From an uncultured Coriobacteriales bacterium (GTDB lineage: Bacteria; Actinomycetota; Coriobacteriia; Coriobacteriales; UMGS124), in the NCBI GenBank assembly GCA_902464015.1, contig CABQHM010000024.1, forward strand, positions 1-48,336: DNA of 48,336 nucleotides. The letters run 5' to 3'. Shown in pieces: positions 1-8,826 of the stretch (positions are counted from its first letter, which is position 1; every line of letters begins with the position of its first letter). The translations under genes and the position numbers were made by a program. Below the pieces are notes generated by a model. That model saw only the letters and a list, made by a program, of their open reading frames with translations. It was not told where the DNA came from and ran no database searches.

Positions 1-20
1 CGGGGTGCCCCTCTACCTCG

Positions 21-1115
21 CTACCGAGAACTGGTTCTCTCGGGGCTGTCGCAAAACACGATTTCCGGCATGAGTGGGCAGCCGCCCATGCACAGGGTGC
101 GCTTCTCGCACTCCGGGCACGAGTTCCTCATCTTGTTGCGAAAGGCCTCGAACGGCTCCGAACGCCACGCCTCCTCGATGGTCGGCCCCTCCTCGCCCGC
201 ATGGGCTATTTGGATTTGATACTTGCGTTTCTGGTCAAAGCTGCAGGGGACCATGACCATGTCGGCCCCGATGTAGCAGCTGAAGCGACCGCCCTCGCAG
301 GTATCCAGGCTTTCGGGGATGATGTTCTTGCAGAAGTTGATGGCGCCCGGGACGTTGCAACTGTCCATTCCAACCTTAAACGGGTGCCGTGCGTCAATCT
401 GCGCAAAGAACCTTGCGACCCTGGGGTCATGGGGCGAGAGAACGTTGGAGCTCTGACCAAGGCCGGCAGGCTTGTGAAGCAGGAAGATTACAGCGTTGAT
501 GCCGGCGGGGAAATCGTCGTGCTCCAGGCGCTCCATCGCCTCGTCGATGCTGTTGTTCCCCAGAACGTAGTGGATGTTGGTTTTCACCCCCGCCTCCAGC
601 AGCATGTCGATCGCCGCGCGGGTGTAGTCGCTTCTATACCAACTCACCGCGACGGCGCCGCAATACTTCTTGCAGATGGCGGCGATGTCGGGCGTCATGC
701 CGAAGCCCGAGGTGGTGAAGTTCGGAACCAGGTCGTTCTCGCGGCAGGCGATCAGAATCTCCTCGAATGCCTCGTGCTGATCGGGGTCCCCGCGGCCGCC
801 AAGGGCCAGTTGGTTGGTCCTGTGGCGGCACTGCGCGGCAATGGACTTGAAGTCCTCGAGTCTCATGTTCTCTTGCTCGACGATTGCGCCTGACTGGTAG
901 CATCCAATGCCCGCCTTGAGACAGAGGCCGGTTTTGCCATGGGCGCAGTGGCCCATGATTCCAACGTCAATCAGATGCGGGAACGACGCCATGAACGGGT
1001 CGACGCCTGTGTCGCGCCCCTCCTCGTCCAGGATGCCCGTTCGCAGATACGCTCCCGTCTCTGTGTCGAACATGCTGATGAAGTTGTACGTGCTGTCGAT
1101 CATCGTATACCGCAT
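21..1115 (-). CDS. Radical SAM-like enzyme with C-terminal SPASM domain
   Basis: About 364 aa. The C-terminal third is a clear SPASM-type auxiliary Fe-S domain: CEGGRFSC, then VPC, then CPEC, LCMGGC and a last FC, the arrangement of peptide-modifying radical SAM enzymes. The N-terminal part has three cysteines (C57, C65, C72) in GHCAHGKTGLC and GIGCYQSG, spaced C-x7-C-x6-C instead of the canonical C-x3-C-x2-C, and LALGGRGDPDQHE sits where the GGEP motif normally lies. A variant SAM/cluster site is therefore inferred, not proven. An upstream GTG (1133) is possible, but the ATG at 1115 has a better-placed AAAGGA, so I chose it. It lies about 37 bp after the 846-aa gene on the same strand and is probably cotranscribed. 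I expect post-translational modification of a partner protein; the substrate is unknown. Confidence 0.75.
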   Translation of the reverse strand: MRYTMIDSTYNFISMFDTETGAYLRTGILDEEGRDTGVDPFMASFPHLIDVGIMGHCAHGKTGLCLKAGIGCYQSGAIVEQENMRLEDFKSIAAQCRHRTNQLALGGRGDPDQHEAFEEILIACRENDLVPNFTTSGFGMTPDIAAICKKYCGAVAVSWYRSDYTRAAIDMLLEAGVKTNIHYVLGNNSIDEAMERLEHDDFPAGINAVIFLLHKPAGLGQSSNVLSPHDPRVARFFAQIDARHPFKVGMDSCNVPGAINFCKNIIPESLDTCEGGRFSCYIGADMVMVPCSFDQKRKYQIQIAHAGEEGPTIEEAWRSEPFEAFRNKMRNSCPECEKRTLCMGGCPLMPEIVFCDSPERTSSR

Positions 1116-1152
1116 GCCGCTGTCCTTTGCCACCTCGCAGATGTGCCGCCCA

Positions 1153-3693
1153 CTACGACTCGCTGGAAAGCTCGAATCGCGCCATCGCGTCTTCGAACAT
1201 TGCCTTGCGCTCCCCGTGTTTTGCCAAGTAGGACTTATAAGACGCGTATCTTACGGAGCTTGTGAAGGGATTTCTCTTCTTGAAGGCAAACGCGATGTCG
1301 GCCACGCGGGCGCACTTGTCATCGGGAATCGCGTCCACGACGACTACCAGGGGCGACACTTTGGCCACGAAGGCTTCGACGCGCTCAATGTTGAGGGCAA
1401 TCGCTTTTGCGGTTATACTGTCAACGGTCAGTGAGCCAAGGCCCTTGTTCGCAGCCGACTTGACCTTGATTTCAAAGACGTCCGAACCCTCCTCGGCTTC
1501 CGTGTCGCGACCGTCGATGTTGATCGCAAGGATAAGCTGCTCTCCTTCTTCGAGCACCACGGTCTTGGGAATCTTCTTACCTTCTACCTTGCAAACGACA
1601 GGGCCTGTTTTGATGAGGTTGTCAAACATCCGCTTTGCCTGCTTGCTACATTCCTTCGACGCGGTGGCTTTGCTCTTTGTGCAGGGGTGACCGTACCCCG
1701 GGGTGGTCTCGGTGCGTTTGTATCCAAGTCCCTTGATGCTCGCTATGCTCCAGAAGTCGCATTTCGTTCCGTCGCCATCGTCTCCAGGTGTGACGTGGGC
1801 GTCGTGATGCTCCGCCCATCCCGAAATCTCAACTTCAGGGATATTCACCGACAGCGTTTCAAAGGCATCGAGGAGCGAATCGAGGCCCTTGAGGCTAGAG
1901 AACTCTACGTAAACGCGACTGCCTTCGACCGAGACACTCTGTACGCCGGCAAGGGGCGACGCGCTGTTGGTAAGCGCGCCAAGCTCGGCAGAGAGTTTCT
2001 CGCGACAATCCGCCGAGAGGGACCCAAGGTTCGCAAGACTGATGATTGCCCCTCTCACCAGGGCATCTCGTTCATCTTTGCTAATTGCAACCGAAGCTTT
2101 TTCATCGTCGAGGTCGAGCGAGAGGTCGTCCACAAAGGACTCGGTCGATGTCTGCCTTTCAAGCAGCCAGGCTACGTTCTCAGTTCTTCCTGCGTTGTGG
2201 GCGGCGGAAATCGCTGAGGAGAGGTCCATGCCTTCTGTCCCTTTCGCTTCGACAAAGAAGCGTTCGAGCTCCTGAACGCAGAAGCACGTCGCAATGGTGC
2301 AGAGGGCTTTTTCGAGCTGGGTCTTTCGTAGCTTGGCGTATTGCACGTGTTTCAGGGCAATGAGCCTTGCCTTTTCGCCGGCGCACTTCATAACGTCAGT
2401 CAACGAGAGGGTCACATCGGGATACTTGTTAAAAATGGCCTCAAGACTCGTTGCGGCGTCTTTAAATTTCCAAAAGTCATCGATTGGGGCTCTGTCGGTC
2501 ACATTTGCGTTGAGTATCTTTGCAAGGAGGTCGGTGTGACCGGTTCGGGCGCAAAGGTGGGCCATTTCATTAAACGCATTGCCCGTCTTGCATGTGATCT
2601 TGACGCCAGTCTCGGCAAGCGAGAGGGCAGCTTCAATCGTCGAGAGGTCGAATCTGCAAGGGTGATCGACCACGGAGTCTTGCGCGAGAAGTATTCGTGC
2701 ACACTCGACCTTGCCCAACTTCAGGGCTTTTGAGGTGATCAGACCGCCATACGTGCTGAAGCCTCCAAATATTCGAAGCAGTTCTCGCATGGCGTCTTCG
2801 GCGTTGTCCCAATCCAATATGTACCAGAGCAGCGATTCGACCTCTGCGGGGCAGATGGACTCGCGTTCTTCTTCAAGTGCGGTGATTGCGTCGATATCTC
2901 CTGGGTTCCGGGCAATCCTGCAGCACCGCAGGGTCAGCTCTTTGTTCTCTACCCGGCGCAGGTCCGGCAGCTCCAGCTCTATCGACACGGTAGGCCTTTT
3001 TTCGCCGCCCTCAGCGGTCGCGACGAGTTGCTGGAAGAATCCGTCGGGAAGCAAGGTTAGCTTTTCTGCCAGCCCCTTTGTTCTGTTGAAGGAACAGACC
3101 TGTTTCCCTGCATCATCGCGCAGGACTACCTGGTCGTTGTCGACATCGACTTTAAACCTGTCGCCCTTTTGGGCCATTCCTACGGGAATGACTTTTCTGA
3201 CGGGCAGCGTCTTTTGTGCAAGAGAGCCGAGCGTGTCGCTCAAGCGGCATACATAGGTGGGTGCAAACCTTAATTCGCCCCCGCCGATGAGATCGTAGAA
3301 ATCCTCGAACATATTCCCGCTATCGAAGGAGTATGCGCGGGAGAACGTGAGCGCAATCAAATCTTCTTTGTTGGCGGCAAGGAGGGCTTTGCCGAAATTC
3401 CACTCCTTGATACAGTCGGGTAACTTAAGTTGCTTGAACAGCTGGACTCCATCGCAAGGAACTTCTTTCACAAAAGGGTGCGTCAAATATTCAGGCTCTT
3501 GGAACCCATTGCCCCAATTGAGGTCCTCGCCGCAGTCACGGTAGAAAACGTCCCAGCCATCGGATGCGCCTTCTCCGCCCTTAAATAGTTCGCGCATTTC
3601 CAACGAGATTTCGCTGCCGTCCAACATGGTGATGTTGATCGCGGTGTAGCACGTGCTCGATGAGTTTGTTACAAAATCCGTCCTGATTTTCAT
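1153..3693 (-). CDS. Large protein with N-terminal MKIRTDFVTNSSS motif and ankyrin-like middle
   Basis: 846 aa, cytosolic, without signal peptide or membrane segments. It opens with MKIRTDFVTNSSSTCY. From memory, the first 13 residues resemble a start shared by many otherwise unrelated clostridial and coriobacterial hypothetical proteins, which suggests a recognition or modification tag. Residues about 290-520 are rich in short helical pairs typical of ankyrin-like repeats (for example ALKLGKVECARILLAQ and CARTGHTDLLAKILNA). The C-terminal third is mixed alpha/beta with no motif I recognise. An AGGGG lies 5 nt before the ATG. The radical SAM/SPASM gene follows directly, so this may be its substrate or scaffold. 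No established function. Confidence 0.85.
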   Translation of the reverse strand: MKIRTDFVTNSSSTCYTAINITMLDGSEISLEMRELFKGGEGASDGWDVFYRDCGEDLNWGNGFQEPEYLTHPFVKEVPCDGVQLFKQLKLPDCIKEWNFGKALLAANKEDLIALTFSRAYSFDSGNMFEDFYDLIGGGELRFAPTYVCRLSDTLGSLAQKTLPVRKVIPVGMAQKGDRFKVDVDNDQVVLRDDAGKQVCSFNRTKGLAEKLTLLPDGFFQQLVATAEGGEKRPTVSIELELPDLRRVENKELTLRCCRIARNPGDIDAITALEEERESICPAEVESLLWYILDWDNAEDAMRELLRIFGGFSTYGGLITSKALKLGKVECARILLAQDSVVDHPCRFDLSTIEAALSLAETGVKITCKTGNAFNEMAHLCARTGHTDLLAKILNANVTDRAPIDDFWKFKDAATSLEAIFNKYPDVTLSLTDVMKCAGEKARLIALKHVQYAKLRKTQLEKALCTIATCFCVQELERFFVEAKGTEGMDLSSAISAAHNAGRTENVAWLLERQTSTESFVDDLSLDLDDEKASVAISKDERDALVRGAIISLANLGSLSADCREKLSAELGALTNSASPLAGVQSVSVEGSRVYVEFSSLKGLDSLLDAFETLSVNIPEVEISGWAEHHDAHVTPGDDGDGTKCDFWSIASIKGLGYKRTETTPGYGHPCTKSKATASKECSKQAKRMFDNLIKTGPVVCKVEGKKIPKTVVLEEGEQLILAINIDGRDTEAEEGSDVFEIKVKSAANKGLGSLTVDSITAKAIALNIERVEAFVAKVSPLVVVVDAIPDDKCARVADIAFAFKKRNPFTSSVRYASYKSYLAKHGERKAMFEDAMARFELSSES

Positions 3694-3701
3694 CCCGTCC
3701 C

Positions 3702-3785
3702 CTAGCCCTTCTGTCTGAGCGAATAGGCCTCATAATCAAAACGACTGATTTCGGCATCTACCAGCAGCTCCTCCCCATGGTTCAT
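3702..3785 (-). CDS. Possible 27-aa small ORF upstream of the MKIRTDFVTNSSS gene
   Basis: The ORF starts MNHGEELLVDAEIS and ends SLRQKG. Its ATG is preceded by AAGGGG at 8 nt, and its stop is 8 nt from the start of the 846-aa gene, so coupled translation is possible. The frame stays open upstream to 3893, but no convincing ribosome binding site supports the longer 63-aa form. It could be a small peptide substrate, a leader ORF, or the tail of a decayed gene. Composition is acidic, with Tyr but no Cys. Confidence 0.35.
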   Translation of the reverse strand: MNHGEELLVDAEISRFDYEAYSLRQKG

Positions 3786-3937
3786 GCGCGTCACCCCTTC
3801 AAGAAGGCTGAGTCCGCGGGCTGCACCATGAAGAGCCTTTCTTTGATCGCATTCTATGCGAAAGAGCCGGTTCGTTGCCGGTGCCGTGACCATTTTAGGT
3901 CAACGCGCGTCTTTGGACCGTTGGGTAAAGAGATGCG

Positions 3938-3980
3938 CCCCCAGCTCCTGGACGCGTGTTCCCTGTCCAAGGGCTGGGGG
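3938..3980. terminator. Long inverted repeat downstream of the moeA-like gene
   Basis: CCCCCAGC (3938-3945) pairs with GCTGGGGG (3973-3980), and TGGAC/GTCCA pairs inside it. It lies just past the stop of the moeA-like gene and upstream of the radical SAM operon. No good T-tract follows on the minus strand, so termination is only suggested. Confidence 0.45.
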
Positions 3981-4022
3981 TGGCATGTGGGGAGGCTTGT
4001 CTTGCGCACGCCTGCAGCTAGC

Positions 4023-5252
4023 TTACTTCTCCCAGCTGGCGCGGATGACCTCGAGCGGGCGGAGCAGCTCGACCTCGATCTCGGTGCCTTCGGGCATGCA
4101 GCTCTCCTCGAGGGGCAGGGTGTAGATGGCGTCGGTGCCCGCGATGGTCTGGGGCACGCCGCAGCTGCGGGGGATCTCGTGGGCCACGAAGCCGCCCTTG
4201 CTGTCATCGGTCAGGCGCAGGCGGAAGAGGCGCTCCATGGGCTTGGGCATCTTGACGTCGAAGGCAAGCGTGGCCTTCACGCGGGGGTACCTCACGACGG
4301 GCATGTCCCACCACTGGGCAACCAGGCCGCGGATGAGCCAGTCCATGCAGAGCCAAGCGGCGCCCACGGGGCCGGGGACGTTGACGACGGGCTTGCCGTC
4401 GATGACGGCCATGCCCACGGGACGGCCGGGCACGCAGCGCACGCCGTGCTTGAAGTAGGTGCTGCGGGCCTGGAGCACCTGGGAGTTGTAGTCCTCAGAG
4501 CCCTTCGAGGAGCCGGCGTTGATGATGATAATGTCGGCCGCCTCGAGTGCGCGGTCGAGGGCGGCCTCAAGGTCGGCCTGGTTGTCGGTCACGAAGGGGT
4601 AGCAGATGGCCTCGCCGCCCCACTCTTCCACCATGCCCGACACGAGCAGGCTGTTTGCCTCGAGGTTCTGGCCGCGCTTGGGGAAGCTGCCCCACGGCAC
4701 GAGCTCGCTGCCGGTGGGGACGAAGGCCACGCGCGGACGGGCGAAGACCTTGACCTGGGCATAACCGCCCACGGCCGCCGCCGCGACGACCTCGGGGGTC
4801 AGGCGCGTGTGAGCAGGGGCGATGAGCGTGCCGGCCTTTGCGAGGGTGCCTGCGGGGTTCACGTCGAGGCCGGGCTTGACGTTTTCAAGCACCTTGGGAT
4901 CGAACGTGGGCAGGCCCTGCTCGTCGAAGGTGACGTCCTCAACGGCGATGACGGCGTCGAAGATGTCGGCGAAGTCGTCGCCCGTGTCGGCGCGGGCGAA
5001 GTCCACGCCGTAGACCCAAGCGGAAGTGTCGGGCATGCCGTTGGCGAAGTCGGCCGAGCGCACGGCCACGCCGTCCATGCGGGAGGAGCGCACCACGGGC
5101 AGGTTGTACTTGACCGTGAGGTCCTCGGCCAGGACGCGGTTGCGCGCATGGGCAAGGTCGACGACCTCGACGCGCGGCGCGGGCTGCCACTCCCTGCGAT
5201 ACGCGGCCAAGGCCTCGGTGCGGGTGAGGGACTCGTCGTAGATGAAATCCAT
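4023..5252 (-). CDS. moeA: MoeA-family molybdopterin molybdenumtransferase
   Basis: About 409 aa, the usual MoeA length. MoeA inserts molybdenum into adenylylated molybdopterin to complete the Mo cofactor. Family hallmarks: the N-terminal SSRMDGVAVRS segment, the MoaB/Mog-like core PTGSELVPWG and INAGSSKGSEDY, and VNVPGPVGAAW where MoeA has its substrate loop, then a C-terminal beta domain. The ATG at 5252 has GGAG at 9 nt; the ATG 30 bp upstream has a weaker site. It lies 85 bp after the NifK-like gene on the same strand, so it may be the last gene of that operon, though a short AT-rich gap with the palindrome TTACGTAA (5304-5311) may hold its own promoter. Its product would also serve the Mo oxidoreductase at 18655. 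Confidence 0.88.
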   Translation of the reverse strand: MDFIYDESLTRTEALAAYRREWQPAPRVEVVDLAHARNRVLAEDLTVKYNLPVVRSSRMDGVAVRSADFANGMPDTSAWVYGVDFARADTGDDFADIFDAVIAVEDVTFDEQGLPTFDPKVLENVKPGLDVNPAGTLAKAGTLIAPAHTRLTPEVVAAAAVGGYAQVKVFARPRVAFVPTGSELVPWGSFPKRGQNLEANSLLVSGMVEEWGGEAICYPFVTDNQADLEAALDRALEAADIIIINAGSSKGSEDYNSQVLQARSTYFKHGVRCVPGRPVGMAVIDGKPVVNVPGPVGAAWLCMDWLIRGLVAQWWDMPVVRYPRVKATLAFDVKMPKPMERLFRLRLTDDSKGGFVAHEIPRSCGVPQTIAGTDAIYTLPLEESCMPEGTEIEVELLRPLEVIRASWEK

Positions 5253-5337
5253 TGTGCCGGTCTCCAATCCTTGCTTGCTCATCGGCCTGAGTAGGTCGAA
5301 TGATTACGTAACGTTATATTGACAGACAGACTATCAA

Positions 5338-6744
5338 TTATTCTGCCTGCGTCTTTTGGTGACAGCGCTCCATGATACCCTTTTGCGCGTGCGAAAGGGC
5401 TGTATCGCCTGCAAGTCTACACGTAAGGTCGGCGTACAGCGTGCTGGAGGTTGCCTCGTGGGGCAGCATCGCGGCGCTGCGGCCGACAAAGGCGGGAATC
5501 CTTTCGAAAAGAGGGTCGCCGACCCAGGTGAATCCGGGGTTCTTGCGTGCCCAAGCGATGAGCTCGCGTTCGCCGATCTCGGAGAGGTCCCCGGGTTCGG
5601 CAAGCGTGGGATCTGCCGAGAACCGCGTGGCTACGACGACCGGGGCCGAAAGGCCCGCTTGGGCTAGGGCGGCGCGCACGTGCATGCGCAGGCTGCACAT
5701 GGCCACCTGCTCTCCGATGAGCAGGATGGGGGAGGGCGCGGTACCTGCGAGTGTGGGGTCGACGGCCTTGCGGATTGCTTCGTCGGCGGACGCGCTGCAT
5801 GCGGGTTTGGACGTGCTTATAGTGGTGCCGCCCATGGCCTCATGCGTGTCGGTGGTGCCATCGCACGTGGTTTTGGGGGTGCCCGTGGCGGCTTCGCCGA
5901 CGTCCGTGGTCGCCTCCCGCTTCTCGTTCCACATGCAAAGTGGGCCGCTTTGGGTCTCTCCGCTTGCCGCCTTCCGCACGAGCTTGGCGAGCACGCGTGC
6001 ATCCTCAGCGCACCAGGGCCTGCCCACGACGTAGGGCACGTCGCAGCGTTGCCGCAGCTCACGCGCGGCGGCGAGGCCCGACCAGGCAACTACGACGCTC
6101 GCATCAGCCTGCCCGGCTGCGGCCACGTTGTCGAGCGTGTAGGAACCCGCCGTGGAGAACGCAATCTCGAGCCCGGCTTCCTGCAGCCAGCCGAGGCAAG
6201 CCTGCATGTCGGCCTCGCCCATGAAGTCCTGCGCCGTGAGCCCCAGCACGTTGACGCGAAGGGGCGCCGCCTCGTCACGTGTCGCCGAGGCTTCAGATGC
6301 GCGGGCGAAGCGGCTCACGAGGGCCTTGAACGCGCGGGAGGCGCCACGCTCGTAGGTCTCGAAACCGCAGGTCTCAATGCCCAGCGCGGGCACGCCGGCG
6401 CGTTCCTCAACATCGCAGGCGATGCCGGGCAGGTTCATGCCGGTCACGGCAGGCACGGGCGTTCCGAGCAGCGCCGCGCACGAAACGCCCAGCTCATGCA
6501 CGCCATCCGCCGTCTGCTCGACGATGCGTTCCTCATCGCCCAGCACGGCCTCGAGCGTGCGCAGCTGTGCGGAGAAGGCGGTCTTGCGACGACGCGCCCA
6601 GCGGGGCTCGTCGTACTCGGTGTAGTTGCGCGTGCAGCAGCCTGCGTCCACGAGCACCACGAGGCAGTCCAGGCCAAAGAGCACGCCTGCGGCGCCGGAA
6701 TAGTCGCCGGCGGGCGGAGGCAAAAAGAGCGATAGGCGTGCCAT
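5338..6744 (-). CDS. Nitrogenase component-1-like protein, NifK-like subunit
   Basis: 468 aa, of the nitrogenase component 1 superfamily (NifDK, BchNB, CfbD and related proteins). N-terminal cysteines C27, C36/C37 and C89 are candidates to ligate an interface Fe-S cluster. Superfamily-like segments include TGMNLPGIACDVEE, GIETCGFETYERG and LLIGEQVAMCSLRMHVRAAL. A Thr/Ala/Gly-rich insertion with CDGTTDTHEAMGG lies at about residues 265-325 between the folded halves. Its ATG follows the stop of the NifD-like gene with no gap. It is shorter than true NifK, so a P-cluster/FeMo-co enzyme is unlikely; a two-subunit reductase fed by the NifH-like protein is the likely arrangement. Substrate unknown. 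Confidence 0.8.
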   Translation of the reverse strand: MARLSLFLPPPAGDYSGAAGVLFGLDCLVVLVDAGCCTRNYTEYDEPRWARRRKTAFSAQLRTLEAVLGDEERIVEQTADGVHELGVSCAALLGTPVPAVTGMNLPGIACDVEERAGVPALGIETCGFETYERGASRAFKALVSRFARASEASATRDEAAPLRVNVLGLTAQDFMGEADMQACLGWLQEAGLEIAFSTAGSYTLDNVAAAGQADASVVVAWSGLAAARELRQRCDVPYVVGRPWCAEDARVLAKLVRKAASGETQSGPLCMWNEKREATTDVGEAATGTPKTTCDGTTDTHEAMGGTTISTSKPACSASADEAIRKAVDPTLAGTAPSPILLIGEQVAMCSLRMHVRAALAQAGLSAPVVVATRFSADPTLAEPGDLSEIGERELIAWARKNPGFTWVGDPLFERIPAFVGRSAAMLPHEATSSTLYADLTCRLAGDTALSHAQKGIMERCHQKTQAE

Positions 6745-8016
6745 CTATGCGTCCCACCTTTCCGTATGCTCCATGCAGGCAGTGATGCTGTCCATGAGCT
6801 TCTCGATTCCCTCGTAGCCGAAAAGGCCTTCGTCGTGGTACATGTCCGGCGAGTGGTCGGCGCGCAGCAAGAAGGCGGCGTCGCGGCCCAGTGCCACGCA
6901 AGCGCGGGGAATCCCCAGCTCCGCCATGGCCTCAAGGCCCTGCTTGCGTACGACGACAATCTCGGGATGCTCGCGTGTGAGCTCCTCCTCGGCCTCGGCG
7001 TCGTTGCCTTTCGAGTGGAGCGCAAACACGGCGGCGACGTTGAAGCCGGTCTTGATGAGGGCAAGTGCCAGCGAGAACGGCATGAGCGAGGCGCAGGTGT
7101 CCACCACCACGGGCAGCTCACCCACGGCGGCCAAGGCGCGCGCGGTCGCCTCAGTCGCCCGCACGCGTGCCTCACGCAGCAGGTTTTCGGCTGCATCGAG
7201 ACGCAGGGCCGCCGTGCTTGTCCCTGCGCCCTCATCCGTTACGTTATCAAACAACGGCACGCTGAGAGCCAGGCCGAGCATCTCGTAGCGCCGCGCGAGC
7301 TCGTCGGGGTCGTAGCAGGCGGGCCAATACATCCAGGGGATGCCCAGGCGCTGCTCCATCATCTGGCAGGCGTCCTGCCCCAGGTGGGACACGGCGATGT
7401 TGAAGCGGCTGCGCGCCAGGGCGGAGTACTCGTCGAACGTTGTGCACGCAACAAGCTCGCGCAGCACCGGGACACCGAGCGCCTCCAGGTATCCCCGCAG
7501 CTCACAGCTGTCGGGCACGCTCACAAAGCCACCCACGGCGTTGACGCCGGCGTCGCGCTCCTCGCGGGGCACGGGCTCGAGCGCGGCATAGTGGTTCGTG
7601 TGGATGTCGACGGCGACGTTTCCGCGCACGTCGGCCGCCACAGGGTTGATGTGCGACAACAAAAAGCGCGTGCCAGGGTGCCGTGCGCCGAGCTCCTCCA
7701 CAAGCGCGGCCCCGTCGGTGCCGATGAAGTCGTCGATGCAGTTGACGTAGAGCGTGACCACGCGTGGGGTGGGCTCGATGGCGTCGAGCACCTCGTCCAC
7801 CGCGTCGTGCACCATGCCGATGTAGTCGCCCAATGCGATGTCTGCCTGGGAGAACGTGAGGAAAGACGCATGGTCGGCCTCGCCGTTCTTGAGCGCGCGG
7901 ATGCCTTGCCTGCGTCCGCACGACCCCGGGCATAGGTAGAGCGTGTGGTTCTCGGGGATGCGCAGGAGGGTCTTTTTCCTGCCATTGTCGGGAATCTGGT
8001 AGCTGAGCTGGCTCAT
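6745..8016 (-). CDS. Nitrogenase component-1-like protein, NifD-like subunit
   Basis: About 423 aa from the ATG 4 nt after the NifH-like stop; the open frame extends upstream but would overlap nifH. The N-terminus has LYLCPGSCGRRQGI (C29, C33) and TLYVNC (C93), positions that fit cluster ligands in this superfamily. Later segments FNIAVSHLGQDACQMMEQRLGIPWMYWP and VVVDTCASLMPFSLALALIKTGFNVAAVF resemble the repeated Rossmann-like domains of component 1. NifE/NifN and FeMo-co scaffold genes are absent here. It is inferred to form a heterotetramer with the NifK-like product and to receive low-potential electrons from the NifH-like ATPase. Confidence 0.82.
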   Translation of the reverse strand: MSQLSYQIPDNGRKKTLLRIPENHTLYLCPGSCGRRQGIRALKNGEADHASFLTFSQADIALGDYIGMVHDAVDEVLDAIEPTPRVVTLYVNCIDDFIGTDGAALVEELGARHPGTRFLLSHINPVAADVRGNVAVDIHTNHYAALEPVPREERDAGVNAVGGFVSVPDSCELRGYLEALGVPVLRELVACTTFDEYSALARSRFNIAVSHLGQDACQMMEQRLGIPWMYWPACYDPDELARRYEMLGLALSVPLFDNVTDEGAGTSTAALRLDAAENLLREARVRATEATARALAAVGELPVVVDTCASLMPFSLALALIKTGFNVAAVFALHSKGNDAEAEEELTREHPEIVVVRKQGLEAMAELGIPRACVALGRDAAFLLRADHSPDMYHDEGLFGYEGIEKLMDSITACMEHTERWDA

Positions 8017-8020
8017 GTTG

Positions 8021-8800
8021 CTAATGCACCTGCCCCGCTCCAGTCGTTGCCTGTTGTGCGTCACGCTCCACCTCGTCGGCAAGCGCCTGGTACGCCGCGG
8101 CCTCCTCGGAGTCGGGGAAGCAGGCAACCACCGTGGACCTTGCGTCCTCGGCCAGCTGAATCACGCGCGAGCGGGGAATGCGGGCGCGCACGCAGGCGCC
8201 TTCCTCCTCGCAGAAGCGGGCGATCTTGGCATCCTCGTCCTCCACGTTGCGCAGGTTGGCGATGAGGCCGGCGAAGCGCGCGTAGCCGCGCTTCTGGAAG
8301 CCCGCCAAGGCGTGCATGATGTTGCCTGCTGCGTAGAGCGACATCATCTCGCCGCTCGTGACCACCATGGCGGCGTCGGAGTACTCGCCGCGCAGCGGCA
8401 TCGCGAAGCCGCCGCACACCACGTCGCCCAGCACGTCGTACAGTACGTAGTCGGGCTTGTACACCTCGAAGGCGTTGAGCTGGGCAAGCAGGTCGAACGC
8501 TGCGATGATGCCGCGCCCGGCGCATCCCACGCCCGGGATGGGGCCGCCTGCCTCCACGCACAGCACGCCGTCGTCGGCCCGGCGCACCACCTCGTCGAGC
8601 GTGGGCGTGCCCCCCGCGCGCATGCGGTCGAGCACGGTGGGAACCTGCGTGCCGCCGGGATGCAGCGCCGTGGAGTCCGACTTGGGGTCGCAGCCAATCT
8701 GCATGACGGTGTGGCCGCGCCCTGCAAGGGCCGCCGCCAGGTTGCAGGTGGTCGTCGATTTTCCGATGCCACCCTTGCCGTATATTGCCAGTCGATACAT
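8021..8800 (-). CDS. NifH/BchL-like ATP-dependent iron protein
   Basis: About 259 aa. All hallmarks of the nitrogenase-type Fe protein are present: P-loop GKGGIGKSTTT near the start, switch I DPKSDST, the first cluster-ligand cysteine in GVGCAGRGI with the Arg three residues later, and the second in DVLGDVVCGGFAMPLR. A homodimer should bind one 4Fe-4S cluster and couple ATP hydrolysis to electron transfer to the NifDK-like pair downstream. The ATG at 8800 (MYRLAIYGKGG) is preceded by GGGGAC; an earlier in-frame ATG lacks support. A hairpin separates it from the binding-protein gene upstream. Dinitrogen fixation is not implied, since nifB, nifE and nifN are missing from the window. Confidence 0.92.
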   Translation of the reverse strand: MYRLAIYGKGGIGKSTTTCNLAAALAGRGHTVMQIGCDPKSDSTALHPGGTQVPTVLDRMRAGGTPTLDEVVRRADDGVLCVEAGGPIPGVGCAGRGIIAAFDLLAQLNAFEVYKPDYVLYDVLGDVVCGGFAMPLRGEYSDAAMVVTSGEMMSLYAAGNIMHALAGFQKRGYARFAGLIANLRNVEDEDAKIARFCEEEGACVRARIPRSRVIQLAEDARSTVVACFPDSEEAAAYQALADEVERDAQQATTGAGQVH

Positions 8801-8826
8801 CGCGTCCCCGTTTCCCCTCAATACCC

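Noticed and set aside
3702..3893. 63-aa version of the small ORF upstream of the MKIRTDFVTNSSS gene
   Set aside because: No ribosome binding site at its ATG; the internal ATG at 3785 is better supported.
5283..5337. A clear promoter for moeA in the 55-nt AT-rich gap
   Set aside because: TTGATA and TATAAC occur but only 13 nt apart; TTACGTAA is palindromic but not enough to call a promoter.
5338..8800. True nitrogen-fixing nitrogenase
   Set aside because: Subunits are shorter than NifD/NifK, and nifB, nifE, nifN and nifV are absent; only the Fe protein is canonical.
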